From assembly GCF_017565645.3 (NCBI RefSeq), contig NZ_CP086136.1:10628810-10692809 (forward strand): 64,000 bases of DNA, in the 5' to 3' direction. Origin of the DNA: Bradyrhizobium barranii subsp. barranii. GTDB lineage: Bacteria; Pseudomonadota; Alphaproteobacteria; Rhizobiales; Xanthobacteraceae. Each line of letters starts with the position of its first letter. The stretch's first letter is position 1. A program made the position numbers and the translations under genes. Positions 8,824 through 17,757 of the stretch are shown here, one piece after another. The notes below the pieces were generated by a model. It did not search any database. It was not told the DNA's origin and worked only from the letters and a program-made list of their open reading frames with translations.

Positions 8824-8842
8824 GACGAACAGGGAGCGTCAC

Positions 8843-9145
8843 ATGAAGCACTTCATGATCAGGTACGAATTCAGGAACGGCACGACGGAAGCCTGGCACC
8901 AGGAGATCGGCCGCTTCATCAAGGCGATCGAGGGCGATCCGGAGTTGAAGGGGCGGATCGGCTATCGGGTCCTGAAGAACCGCGACGACGCCAGCTACTT
9001 CCACCTCGCCAGCGTCACCGACGAGGCCGCGCAAAAAGCGCTGCAATCGCGCGACTTCTTCAAGGCCTATCAGGAGATGACGCGGAAGGTCGCCGGCGGC
9101 GAGGTGACGGTGGCGCCGATCGAATGGATCGATCAGACGGCGTAG
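8843..9145 (+). CDS. Small conserved protein of unknown function (ABM-like)
   Basis: 100 residues, no signal peptide or membrane segment. The pattern of a beta strand (HFMIRYEFRNG), amphipathic helices (EAWHQEIGRFIKAIEGDPELKG), a second strand (IGYRVLKNRDDASYFHLASV) and QSRDFFKAYQEMTRKVAGGEVTV resembles the dimeric ferredoxin-like ABM fold. ATG 8843 is chosen because AGGGA precedes it by seven bases. It is divergently transcribed from an HxlR regulator, which often controls small stress or redox proteins. Function not known. Confidence 0.75.
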   Translation: MKHFMIRYEFRNGTTEAWHQEIGRFIKAIEGDPELKGRIGYRVLKNRDDASYFHLASVTDEAAQKALQSRDFFKAYQEMTRKVAGGEVTVAPIEWIDQTA

Positions 9146-9167
9146 CCGTCGCTTATCGAGCGACGAA

Positions 9168-10340
9168 CTACTTCATCAATCCCGCGGCGGTCAGTGCGCG
9201 GGTGATGATCTGGCCGAGATCGAAGCCGCGAGCCGCCTCGCGCTTCGGCTCGGCCGGCTCTTCGGCGACGGCGGCGCGGATCGAGCGGGCGAGATGCGGC
9301 GCGGGTGAAAGCGCCGGCTTCAACGTCCCGGGCCCGGCCTTCTTCCCGGCCGCGTCCGGAATCCAGCCGGTGAGGCCGAAGAACTTTGCGATGTGGTACG
9401 ACGAGGAGATACCGGCCTCGATCAGGAACGCGCCTTCGATGCCGTAACGCTGATCATTGTCGGCGAGGCCGAGCGGCGTGCCGTGTGCCATGTCGGTGAT
9501 GGCGTAGGACTCGACCAACGTCTCGCCGTCCTTGTTCCACCAGGCCTGGCGCGGATAGCCGTCGACAATGGTCTCCGCCATCGGCACGGCCGGCAGGTCG
9601 TGCAAATCGAGCCACTGCTTGACGATCTCGCTGGCATTGCCGGGATTGACGGTGCGGTCGGCGCTGCCGTGCCACACTGACATCTTCGGCCACGGCCCGC
9701 GATGGTTCGAGGCCCGCCGCACGAAATCGCCGAGCTCGCGCTCCGGCCGCTGCGGCGAATGAAACATGCCGTCGAGCGCCTCGCGCAAATTCGACGCGAT
9801 GCCGTAGGGAAGTCCAGCGATGATCGCACCGGCCGCAAAAACTTCCGGATAGGTCGCGAGCATCACCGACGTCATGCCGCCGCCGGCGGAGAGACCGGTG
9901 ATGAAGACGCGCTTGGGATCGATGCGGTGTGCTTCCGCCATATGCGCAATCATCTCGCGGATCGACCGCGCCTCGCCGCCGTCCCGCGCAGTGTCTTCCG
10001 GATTGAACCAGTTGAAGCAGGTGTTGCCATTGTTGACGCGTTGCTGCTCGGGCATCACCAGCGCGAAGCCGTAATGCTTCGCGAGCGTCGACCATCCCGC
10101 GCCGAGATCGTAAGCAGCGGCGGTCTGGCCGCAGCCATGCAGCACGACGACGAGCGCGCGCGGCTTCTGGAGCTGCGCCGGCACGAACGCGAACATGCGC
10201 AAGTTTCCGGGATTGTCGCCGAAGCCCGTGACTTCTTCCAACGGGCTGGACACGTCCGCGCTCCGGCCGAATTCGGCAAGGCGCAGACCATCCACCTTTG
10301 GCAGATGTCTCAAGAGAGCGAGATTTTTGGCAAGCGACAC
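9168..10340 (-). CDS. PHB depolymerase-family esterase (LpqC-like)
   Basis: 390-residue alpha/beta hydrolase of the esterase PHB depolymerase family. The core begins LVVVLHGCGQTAAAYD (oxyanion region), the nucleophile is Ser151 in GLSAGGGM, the acid lies near WHGSADRTVNPGN and the histidine in DMAHGTPLG. The start is a GTG at 10340 with AGGAG six bases upstream; an ATG at 10400 has no ribosome site. No clear signal peptide is seen, so an intracellular short-chain polyester or ester substrate is possible. The C-terminal tail (EEPAEPKREAARGFDLGQIITRAL) is charged and probably flexible. Single gene. The true substrate is unknown; polyhydroxybutyrate is only the family name. Confidence 0.83.
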   Translation of the reverse strand: MSLAKNLALLRHLPKVDGLRLAEFGRSADVSSPLEEVTGFGDNPGNLRMFAFVPAQLQKPRALVVVLHGCGQTAAAYDLGAGWSTLAKHYGFALVMPEQQRVNNGNTCFNWFNPEDTARDGGEARSIREMIAHMAEAHRIDPKRVFITGLSAGGGMTSVMLATYPEVFAAGAIIAGLPYGIASNLREALDGMFHSPQRPERELGDFVRRASNHRGPWPKMSVWHGSADRTVNPGNASEIVKQWLDLHDLPAVPMAETIVDGYPRQAWWNKDGETLVESYAITDMAHGTPLGLADNDQRYGIEGAFLIEAGISSSYHIAKFFGLTGWIPDAAGKKAGPGTLKPALSPAPHLARSIRAAVAEEPAEPKREAARGFDLGQIITRALTAAGLMK

Positions 10341-10479
10341 GGCAACTCCTGGCAGGCGACGTTCAACGTTCACCCAAACCAAATAGTTGCTGCGGTGCAA
10401 AATAAAAAGCCCGTGTGCTGTCTATCACCCGAAATCACGCAAAAATCCGCAGGAATACGCATGAATTAACCGCAATGCC

Positions 10480-11892
10480 TCAACTTCGTGCAGAGACGCG
10501 GCGCATCCACGCCAGAAATGCGGCGCAGATCGTGATTAACGCCGCAAACGCGGCGAGCGAAACGAAGAAGCCTGCGCGCGCCGATTGCAACGCTTCAACC
10601 GCAAAGAACGCCGCGCCGATTGCGGCCACTCCGGCCGCATTTCCGATCTGCGCTGTCGTGCCGTACATGCCGGACGCCGAGCCTGCCGCGACAGGCTTCA
10701 CCGTCGAGAGCACCGCACCGGATAGCGGCGCCATCACCAGCCCCTGCCCGTAGCCGAAGATGATAATGACGAGTGCGAGCAGGATCGGCGCCGGCGCATC
10801 GATATAGCCCGTGACCAGCGCGAGTGCGGCGAGGCCTGCGATCTGCAACATGCAGCCTTCGATCAACACCTTGGTCCCGCGATGGCGCGCCCGCGCGCCG
10901 CTGTGACGCGACGCGACCACGAAAGCCAGTGCCAGCGGAATGAAGGCCATGCCGGCCGCGAGCGGCGGGATCTTCAGGCCGCGCTGCATGAACAGCGTCA
11001 TGACGAGATAGAACGAGAGATTGGCGACGAAGAAAAAGAACGCCGCGCCGAGCCCACGCAGGAAGGCTGCGTCGGACAGCAGCGTCAGATCGATCAGCGG
11101 CATGCCGCCGGCGCGCGCCACTGCATGCTCGAGCTTCAGGAACGCGACAAGGATCGCGCCGCCGCTTGCCATCACGGCCCATAGCCACGGCGCCCAGCCG
11201 ACATCGTGACCGAACAGCAGCGGTCCGATCAGGCACAACAGCCCCGCGAACAGCACCATGCTCCCCTTGATGTCGAGCCGCGTGCCGGCCCGGCGCGGCA
11301 CCGACGGCATGATGCGCCAGGCGGCGGCCGCAATGACGAGGCCGCAGGGCACGTTGACGAAGAACACCGAGCGCCAGCCGGTCCCGGCGAGGTCGATCGT
11401 GACCAGGAGACCCCCGAGCAGGAAGCCTGCGGCGCCCGCAAGCCCCAGCACGATGCCGTAGATGGCGAAAGCGCGGCTGCGCTGCTCGTCAGTGAACAGC
11501 AGATGCAGCGTCGCCAGCACCTGCGGCACCATCAGCGCCGCAGTCGCGCCCTGCGCCAGCCGCGCGATGATCAGCTCCGCGCCCGATTGCGCCAACCCGC
11601 ACCACAGCGAGGTCACCGTGAAGCCGAGCACGCCGGCCAGGAAGACATTCTTCGTGCCGTGGATGTCGCCGAGGCGGCCGCCGGTGACGACCAGCGTGGC
11701 GTAGGCGATCAGATAGATCGCGATGACGGATTCGATCTGCGCCGGCGTCGCATGCAGATCGACCGCGATGGTCGGGATGGCGACGTTCACGATGAAGGCG
11801 TCGACGCCGAACATGAATTGAGCAGCGACGACGATCGCCAGCACGCCCCAGCGGCGCGACGAATCGACCTGTTTTGTGACGGTTTGATGCAT
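10480..11892 (-). CDS. MFS transporter, DHA2-type drug exporter
   Basis: 470-residue inner-membrane protein with about 13-14 hydrophobic helices. Helix 1 reads VLAIVVAAQFMFGVDAFIVNVAIP, followed by the DHA2 motif around LIAYATLVVTGGRLGDIHG (motif A) and the motif C-like GIVLGLAGAAGFLLGG. The start is ATG 11892; the frame is open upstream but that part overlaps the sthA leader. It is divergent from sthA with about 150 bases between starts. No linked regulator or membrane fusion protein is seen, so the substrate is open. Confidence 0.85.
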   Translation of the reverse strand: MHQTVTKQVDSSRRWGVLAIVVAAQFMFGVDAFIVNVAIPTIAVDLHATPAQIESVIAIYLIAYATLVVTGGRLGDIHGTKNVFLAGVLGFTVTSLWCGLAQSGAELIIARLAQGATAALMVPQVLATLHLLFTDEQRSRAFAIYGIVLGLAGAAGFLLGGLLVTIDLAGTGWRSVFFVNVPCGLVIAAAAWRIMPSVPRRAGTRLDIKGSMVLFAGLLCLIGPLLFGHDVGWAPWLWAVMASGGAILVAFLKLEHAVARAGGMPLIDLTLLSDAAFLRGLGAAFFFFVANLSFYLVMTLFMQRGLKIPPLAAGMAFIPLALAFVVASRHSGARARHRGTKVLIEGCMLQIAGLAALALVTGYIDAPAPILLALVIIIFGYGQGLVMAPLSGAVLSTVKPVAAGSASGMYGTTAQIGNAAGVAAIGAAFFAVEALQSARAGFFVSLAAFAALITICAAFLAWMRRVSARS

Positions 11893-12040
11893 TTTCGCGC
11901 GAGCCTTCGGCGATTTATTTGCGCGCAAAACTCGCAGATCGGCGTCATTGGCGCGATTACCTCCGAGGTAGGACTTGCCGCTTTGGCCCGATTGCTGCAT
12001 GGCAATTCCCGCTGGTTTTGCGGGCTCGGAAGTCTTCCGG

Positions 12041-13432
12041 ATGTACGACTACGACATGGTGGTGATCGGCTCGGGCCCGTCGGGGCGCCGGGCTGCGGTA
12101 CAATGTGCCAAGCTCGGCAAGGCCGTGCTGGTGGTGGAGAAGGGCCGGCGGGTCGGCGGCGTCTCGGTCCATACCGGGACGATTCCTTCAAAGACCCTGC
12201 GCGAGACCGTGCTCAATCTCTCCGGCTGGCGCGAGCGCGGCTTTTACGGCCGCTCCTACAAGGTGAAGCAGGACATCGCGGCGAGCGACCTGATGATCCG
12301 TCTTCAGAAGACGCTCGACCACGAGGTCGAGGTACTCGAGCATCAGTTCAGCCGCAACCTGGTGCGCACCGCCAATGGCGAGGCGCGGCTGGTCTCACCG
12401 CACGAGGTCGAGATCACGAGCTCAATTGGCGAGGTAAAGGTGGTGTCGGCCGCCTTCATCCTGATCGCCTGCGGCACGCGCCCGTTTCGCCCCGACTACG
12501 TGCCATTCGACGGCACCACCGTGCTCGACAGCGACGAGATCATCGAGCTGCCAAAGCTGCCGCGCAGCCTGGCTGTGATCGGTGCCGGCGTGATCGGCGT
12601 CGAATACGCCACCATCTTCAGCGCGCTCGACGTGCCGGTGACCCTGATCGAACCGCGGCCGACCTTCCTCGATTTCATCGACAAGGAATTGATCGACGAA
12701 TTCGTGCACGAGCTGCGCGATCGCAACGTCGCGCTGCGGCTCGGCGCCAAGGTCAACTCGATCGAGAAGACCGCGCAGGGTGGCATCATCACGCATTTGT
12801 CGGACGGGCGGCACGTCACCACGGAAATGCTGCTGTTCGCGGCCGGTCGCGTCGGCGCCACCGACCGGCTCAACTTAGAGGCCGCCGGTATCGTCGTCGA
12901 CCATCGCGGCCGCATCTCGGTCGATCCCGTGACCTTGCAGACCAGCGTGCCGCACATCTACGCCGCCGGTGACGTGATCGGCTTTCCGAGCCTTGCTTCC
13001 ACCTCGATGGAGCAGGGACGCGTCGCCGCCTGCCACGCGCTCGGCATGGAGCCGCTCGCACCGCCGGAGTTCTTCCCTTACGGCATCTATTCGGTGCCGG
13101 AGATATCGACCACAGGGCTCACCGAAGAAGAGGTGCGCACACGCGGCATTCCCTACGAGGTCGGCATCGCACGCTTCCGCGAGACTTCCCGCGGCCACAT
13201 CATGGGGCTGAACAGCGGCATGATGAAGATGATCTTCTCGACCAAGACGCGCCGGCTGCTCGGCGTGCACATCCTCGGCGAAGGCGCCACCGAGCTGATC
13301 CATATCGGCCAGGCCGTGCTGAATCTCAAAGGCACCATCGACTATTTCATCCAGAACACGTTCAACTATCCGACGCTGGCAGAGGCGTACAAGATCGCCG
13401 GGCTGGATGCGTGGAACAGGATGACGCGGTAG
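12041..13432 (+). CDS. sthA: Soluble pyridine nucleotide transhydrogenase
   Basis: 463-residue flavoprotein that transfers hydride between NAD(H) and NADP(H). It has an N-terminal FAD-binding GSGPSG at 10-15, a second dinucleotide fold VIGAGVIGVEYATIF, the FAD-phosphate motif IYAAGDVIG and a C-terminal dimerisation domain ending in FNYPTLAEAYKIAGLDAWNR. In place of the redox-active CxxxxC of lipoamide dehydrogenases it has SVHTGTIPSK, the mark of SthA. ATG 12041 follows GGAAG by about eight bases; ATG 11999 would add 14 residues not typical of the family. It probably balances NADPH against NADH in central metabolism. Confidence 0.92.
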   Translation: MYDYDMVVIGSGPSGRRAAVQCAKLGKAVLVVEKGRRVGGVSVHTGTIPSKTLRETVLNLSGWRERGFYGRSYKVKQDIAASDLMIRLQKTLDHEVEVLEHQFSRNLVRTANGEARLVSPHEVEITSSIGEVKVVSAAFILIACGTRPFRPDYVPFDGTTVLDSDEIIELPKLPRSLAVIGAGVIGVEYATIFSALDVPVTLIEPRPTFLDFIDKELIDEFVHELRDRNVALRLGAKVNSIEKTAQGGIITHLSDGRHVTTEMLLFAAGRVGATDRLNLEAAGIVVDHRGRISVDPVTLQTSVPHIYAAGDVIGFPSLASTSMEQGRVAACHALGMEPLAPPEFFPYGIYSVPEISTTGLTEEEVRTRGIPYEVGIARFRETSRGHIMGLNSGMMKMIFSTKTRRLLGVHILGEGATELIHIGQAVLNLKGTIDYFIQNTFNYPTLAEAYKIAGLDAWNRMTR

Positions 13433-13478
13433 CGGCGTTCTTCGCGGCGAATTTGGCGAACAGTCCCATTGCGGCCAG

Positions 13479-13586
13479 CCTTCGAGACGACCGCTGCGCG
13501 GTCTCCTCAGGATGAGGTCTCGCTTCGCGGCGAGGTATTAGACCCTCATGGTGAGGAGCCCGCGAAGCGGGCGTCTCGAACCATGC
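13479..13586. repeat. Palindromic intergenic repeat, family C (TTCGAGACG...CTCCTCAGGATGAGG)
   Basis: Mirror-image arms: CGAGACG, then CTCCTCAGGATGAGG on the left and CCTCATGGTGAGGAG, then CGTCTCG on the right. It fills most of the gap between sthA and the monooxygenase gene. A close relative lies at 58581-58699. Confidence 0.8.
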
Positions 13587-13722
13587 AGGCCAAGCAGGTC
13601 GTTGCAGCGTCTCAACGCATGCCTGCATTCCGCCGCGCGGGACACCACGCGATTGCCATCGCTATCGCCAGCACGTAGCCTCGCCACCTCAACAAGCAGA
13701 AGATTCAGCCGGAGAGAACGCC

Positions 13723-14958
13723 ATGGCGCGCCTGAAGTTCGGAGCCTTCCTTGCCCCGCATCACCCGATCGGGGAGCATCCGATGCTCCAGTTCCGGCGC
13801 GATCTCGACCTGGTCGAGCAGCTCGACGCGCTCGGCTATGACGAGTTCTGGTGCGGCGAGCACCATTCCTCCGGCTGGGAGATGATCGCCTCGCCCGAGA
13901 TGTTTCTGGCCGCGGCCGGCGAGCGCACCAAGCGGATCAAGCTCGGCACTGGCGTGGTGTCGCTGCCCTATCATCATCCCTTCAACGTCGCCCAGCGCAT
14001 GGTGCAGCTCGACCACATGACCGGCGGCCGCGCCATTTTCGGCTCCGGTCCCGGCGCGCTGGCGTCGGACGCGCACACGCTCGGCATCGACCCGATGACG
14101 CAGCGCGACCGCCAGGACGAGGCCATCGGCGTGATCCGCCGCCTGTTCAACGGCGAGCGCGTCACCGCGAAGAGCGACTGGTTCACCATGAACGACGCCG
14201 CGCTCCAGATCCTGCCCTTGCAGGAGGAGATGCCGTTCGTGGTGGCCTCGCAGATCTCGCCCTCGGGCATGACGCTCGCCGGCAAATACGGCATCGGCAT
14301 CATCTCGCTGGGCTCGATGACGACGCAGGGGTTGATGTCCCTGCAACAGCAATGGCAGTTCGCCGAGGACGCCGCCAAGAAGCATGGCACCAAGGTCGAT
14401 CGCGCGAACTGGCGCGTGCTGCTGACCTGGCATGTTGCCGAAACGCGCGAACAGGCCCGCCGCGAAGCCGGCGCCGGCCTGATGCGCTGGCACAACGAAT
14501 ATAATGTCGGCACGCTGCAGCGGCCGGGCCTGACGGCGTTCGCCTCGCCCGACGAGGCCGTGGACAAGACCGCTTTCGTCGACGGTGCGGCCTCCGTGAT
14601 CGGTACGCCCGACGACCTCGTCAAGATGATCAAGAACGTGATGCAGGTGTCGGGCGGCGTCGGCGCCGTGATCGGCTTCGTGCACGATTGGGCCAATCCC
14701 GAAAATACCCGCCGAAGCTGGGACCTGGTGGCGCGTTACGTCGTGCCGGAGATCAACGGCTATATCGACGGACTGCGCAAGTCGCAAAAGTTCGTGATTG
14801 AGAACCGCGCGATCTTCGAACGCGCCGGGCAGGCCGTGATGGCGAAGATCATGGAGAACGAGAAGGCCGCAGAGGCCTTGAAGGTGACCGGCGCCGGCCG
14901 CGTCGCCATTCCCGCCGTCAACGCCCCGGATTTGCAGAAGGAAGCGGCGAAGCGGTAG
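13723..14958 (+). CDS. Luciferase-like (LLM class) flavin-dependent monooxygenase
   Basis: 411-residue cytoplasmic enzyme of the bacterial luciferase superfamily, which oxidises substrates with FMNH2 and O2. It opens LKFGAFLAPHHPIGEHP, followed by YDEFWCGEHHSSGWE and LGTGVVSLPYHHPFNVAQRMVQLD, the TIM-barrel segments that form the flavin pocket; the C-terminal region has IGTPDDLVKMI. ATG 13723 is preceded by GGAGA. No flavin reductase is linked. Length and motifs resemble the limonene or alkane monooxygenase branches, but the substrate is not determined. The cytochrome P450 gene follows on the same strand after about 140 bases and may share its regulation. Confidence 0.85.
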   Translation: MARLKFGAFLAPHHPIGEHPMLQFRRDLDLVEQLDALGYDEFWCGEHHSSGWEMIASPEMFLAAAGERTKRIKLGTGVVSLPYHHPFNVAQRMVQLDHMTGGRAIFGSGPGALASDAHTLGIDPMTQRDRQDEAIGVIRRLFNGERVTAKSDWFTMNDAALQILPLQEEMPFVVASQISPSGMTLAGKYGIGIISLGSMTTQGLMSLQQQWQFAEDAAKKHGTKVDRANWRVLLTWHVAETREQARREAGAGLMRWHNEYNVGTLQRPGLTAFASPDEAVDKTAFVDGAASVIGTPDDLVKMIKNVMQVSGGVGAVIGFVHDWANPENTRRSWDLVARYVVPEINGYIDGLRKSQKFVIENRAIFERAGQAVMAKIMENEKAAEALKVTGAGRVAIPAVNAPDLQKEAAKR

Positions 14959-15096
14959 GCCCGTCGGAACTACGCTTGTAACGACGTTCACAAGAAAGAC
15001 ATACCGGCCTGTGCTATGCTGACCCCGGTCAGCTGGCGCGGGTCGTAGTCATCTGTATTCGCGCGCCTGTTCGGTCGGTCAACCGGAGCAATCGTC

Positions 15097-16470
15097 ATGT
15101 CGATGCAGAATGTCGCCCCTGCGCTTCCGTTCACCGCACCCAGGCGCAACGAGCTGACGCACATCCCCGGCGACGAGGGCTGGCCGATCATCGGCAAGAC
15201 CTTTCAGGTGCTCGCCGATCCCAAGGGACATATCGAAGCGAACGGCGCCAAATACGGCCCGGTCTACCGCACCCATATTTTCGGCGAGACCAATGTCGTG
15301 CTGCTCGGGCCCGAGGCCAACGAGCTCGTGCTGTTCGACCAGCAAAAGCTGTTCTCGTCGACACACGGCTGGAACAAGGTGCTGGGCCTGTTGTTTCCGC
15401 GCGGCCTGATGCTGCTCGATTTCGACGAGCACCGGCTGCATCGCAAGGCGCTGTCGGTCGCGTTCAAGTCGGGGCCGATGAAGTCGTATCTGAGCGATCT
15501 CGACCACGGCATCGCCGCGCGCGTCGCGCAGTGGAAGGCGAAGCCCGGCGAGATGAAGCTCTATCCGGCGATGAAGCAGCTCACGCTCGACCTCGCGGCG
15601 GCGTCGTTCCTCGGTGCCGATATCGGGCCGGAGGTCGACGAGATCAACCGTGCGTTCGTCGACATGGTCGCGGCCGCCGTCGCCCCGATCCGCCGGCCGC
15701 TGCCGGGCACGCAGATGGCCGCCGGCGTGAAGGGACGCAAGCGCATCGTCGCCTATTTCCGCGAGCAGATCCCGCTGCGACGCGGCAATCACGGCGGCGA
15801 CGATCTGTTCTCGCAGCTCTGTCGCGCCACCCACGAGGATGGCGCCCTGCTCTCCGAGCAGGACATCATCGACCATATGAGCTTCCTGATGATGGCGGCG
15901 CACGACACGCTGACCTCGTCGCTGACCTCCTTCATCGGCGAGCTCGCCGCCAATCCGGACTGGCAGGATAGATTGCGCGCGGAGATTCTTGCGCTGGGGC
16001 TCGCACCGGGTTCGCCGAGCAGCTTCGACGACCTCGAAAAAATGCCGCTGTCGGAGATGGCGTTCAAGGAGGCCCTGCGGATCAAGCCGCCGGTGCCGTC
16101 GATGCCGCGCCGTGCGATGCGCGATTTCACCTTCAAGGGTTTTACGATTCCGGCCGGTACCGCCGTCGGCGTCAATCCGCTCTACACCCACCACATGAAG
16201 GACATCTGGCCGGAGCCCGATCGCTTCGATCCCTTGCGCTTCACCGAGGAAGCCCAGCGCAACCGGCATCGCTTCGCCTGGGTGCCGTTCGGCGGCGGCG
16301 CGCATATGTGCCTCGGCCTGCACTTCGCCTACATGCAGGCAAAATGCTTCGCGCGGCACTTCCTGCAGAACATCGAGGTGTCGCTGGAGCCGGGCTACAA
16401 GCCGGACTGGCAGATGTGGCCGATCCCGAAGCCGCGGGATGGCTTGCGGGTGCGGGTGAAGGCGGTGTAG
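15097..16470 (+). CDS. Cytochrome P450 (CYP120/CYP26-like)
   Basis: 457-residue soluble haem monooxygenase. The haem ligand is Cys405 in FGGGAHMCLG. The I-helix oxygen-activation region is MMAAHDTLTSSLTS (an AHDT form of A/G-G-x-E/D-T). The K-helix ExxR is EALRIKPP, followed by PRRAMRDFTFKGFTIPAGT. The N-terminus begins IPGDEGWPIIGKTFQVL with no membrane anchor. Overall it looks like P450s of the CYP120/CYP26 kind that act on isoprenoid or fatty substrates; that is family resemblance only. No ferredoxin or reductase is encoded nearby. The luciferase-like monooxygenase gene is upstream. Confidence 0.88.
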   Translation: MSMQNVAPALPFTAPRRNELTHIPGDEGWPIIGKTFQVLADPKGHIEANGAKYGPVYRTHIFGETNVVLLGPEANELVLFDQQKLFSSTHGWNKVLGLLFPRGLMLLDFDEHRLHRKALSVAFKSGPMKSYLSDLDHGIAARVAQWKAKPGEMKLYPAMKQLTLDLAAASFLGADIGPEVDEINRAFVDMVAAAVAPIRRPLPGTQMAAGVKGRKRIVAYFREQIPLRRGNHGGDDLFSQLCRATHEDGALLSEQDIIDHMSFLMMAAHDTLTSSLTSFIGELAANPDWQDRLRAEILALGLAPGSPSSFDDLEKMPLSEMAFKEALRIKPPVPSMPRRAMRDFTFKGFTIPAGTAVGVNPLYTHHMKDIWPEPDRFDPLRFTEEAQRNRHRFAWVPFGGGAHMCLGLHFAYMQAKCFARHFLQNIEVSLEPGYKPDWQMWPIPKPRDGLRVRVKAV

Positions 16471-16480
16471 GCGCCCTCGC

Positions 16481-16566
16481 CGTCATTGCGAGCGAAGCGA
16501 AGCAATCCAGGCTGTTTTTGCGGAAACAGCCTGGATTGCTTCGTCGCTTCGCTCCTCGCAATGACG
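16481..16566. repeat. Palindromic intergenic repeat, family D (CGTCATTGCGAGCGAAGC)
   Basis: Inverted repeat with arms CGTCATTGCGAG, GAAGCAATCCAGGCTGTTT and, mirrored, AAACAGCCTGGATTGCTTC, CTCGCAATGACG. It lies directly after the P450 stop. A second member is at 50897-50983. Confidence 0.88.
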
Positions 16567-16741
16567 CAAGTTGCAGAGATATCGCGGGCTCAACTCTCGT
16601 GCCCCGGACGCGCTGCAGCGCTTGCGCCCCTGCGCAGAGCCGGGACCCAGCAAGCCAGAGGGTAAGCTGCGGATAGATGGGCCCCGGCTCTGCGGAGCGG
16701 CACTTCACGCCGCACCGCATCCGGGGCTCGAGACCTATCCG

Positions 16742-17578
16742 CTACGCCTCATCAAACGCCTTGCGCAACGCTGACAATCCCTGCTGCTGCTGGCTCCAGT
16801 TGCGACCGCCGGTGATGGCGCCGTCGATGACGAGGTCGTGGCCGTTGATGAAGCTCGACTCGTCGCTCGCCAGGAACACCGCAGCAAGGGCGATGTCATC
16901 AGGAATGCCGGCGCGCGGGATCGGCTGCGCGGTCTTGTAGACATCGCGCATCACCGCCGGCGTCTTCTCGGCGGCCTCTGTCGACAGCCCCAGCGCCTTG
17001 CCGAAAATGCCGGTCGCGATCGCGCCGGGCGAGATCGAGTTGACCCGCACGTTGGACTCGCCGAGCTCCATCGCCACGCATTTGGTGAGATGGATCACCG
17101 CCGCCTTGGCTGCGCCATAGACGACCGAGGAGGAAAAGCCGGCGAGACGGCCTGCAATGCTGCCATTGTTGATGATGCTGCCAGACCCCTGCTTCTTCAT
17201 GACGGGCGCGGCATGCTTCATGCCGAGCATGACGCTGCGCACCAAGGTCGCCATCGCCGCGTCGAACCGCTCGACATCGAGGCCTTCGATGCCCCCGGTC
17301 TGCGCCGGGCCGCCGGCATTGTTGAACAGGCAGTCGATCCGGCCGAATTTCTCCACCGCGAGCGCGATTAGCGCCTGCATCTGCGCTTCGACCGTCACGT
17401 CGGTCTGGCGAAAGATGCAGGCGGCCCCGAGCTGCTTCGCCAGCGCCTCGCCTTCCGGTATGCGCCGCCCCGCGATCACAATTTTGGCACCTTCAGCAAC
17501 GAAGACTTCCGCGGTACGCAGGCCGATCCCGCTCGTCGCGCCCGTAATCACCGCAACCTTGCCATCCAGCCTACCCAT
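16742..17578 (-). CDS. SDR-family oxidoreductase
   Basis: 278-residue short-chain dehydrogenase/reductase. The nucleotide site is GATSGIG at 13-19, the structural motif is CLFNNAGG, and the catalytic Ser/Tyr/Lys are in INNGSIAGRLAGFSSSVVYGAAKAAVI. PGAIATGIFGK and the C-terminal INGHDLVIDGAITGG are classical SDR elements. Glycine-rich motif with an arginine after the second strand (VIAGRR) suggests NADP(H). It faces the P450 gene across a repeat and is divergent from the HWE kinase. Substrate unknown. Confidence 0.88.
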   Translation of the reverse strand: MGRLDGKVAVITGATSGIGLRTAEVFVAEGAKIVIAGRRIPEGEALAKQLGAACIFRQTDVTVEAQMQALIALAVEKFGRIDCLFNNAGGPAQTGGIEGLDVERFDAAMATLVRSVMLGMKHAAPVMKKQGSGSIINNGSIAGRLAGFSSSVVYGAAKAAVIHLTKCVAMELGESNVRVNSISPGAIATGIFGKALGLSTEAAEKTPAVMRDVYKTAQPIPRAGIPDDIALAAVFLASDESSFINGHDLVIDGAITGGRNWSQQQQGLSALRKAFDEA

Positions 17579-17757
17579 GGAATGTTCCTGTTTTCGAATG
17601 ATTTGATGTCAAATGCCGGACGCCGATCGATCTCGGCGCCGCGACAGTCACTATTCCTGCCGGTCTGCGACAAGGCAAGCTTTGCTTGTGCATGCGACAT
17701 GCGTAACATTCCCGCTCCTTTCTCGATTTACGCGCGCATAGCGCAACCGGGCCGGGC

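Noticed and set aside
11206..12972. Plus-strand open frame of 588 codons across the MFS and sthA genes
   Set aside because: It is in a wrong frame for sthA and antisense to the MFS gene; both real genes have clear motifs.
13723..16470. A single biosynthetic cluster of the luciferase-like enzyme and P450
   Set aside because: Only two oxidases on one strand, a gap of about 140 bases, and no scaffold-building genes; co-function is not shown.
16481..16566. CRISPR-like repeat
   Set aside because: The palindromic repeats occur singly in different gaps with no regular spacers; they are dispersed REP-type elements.
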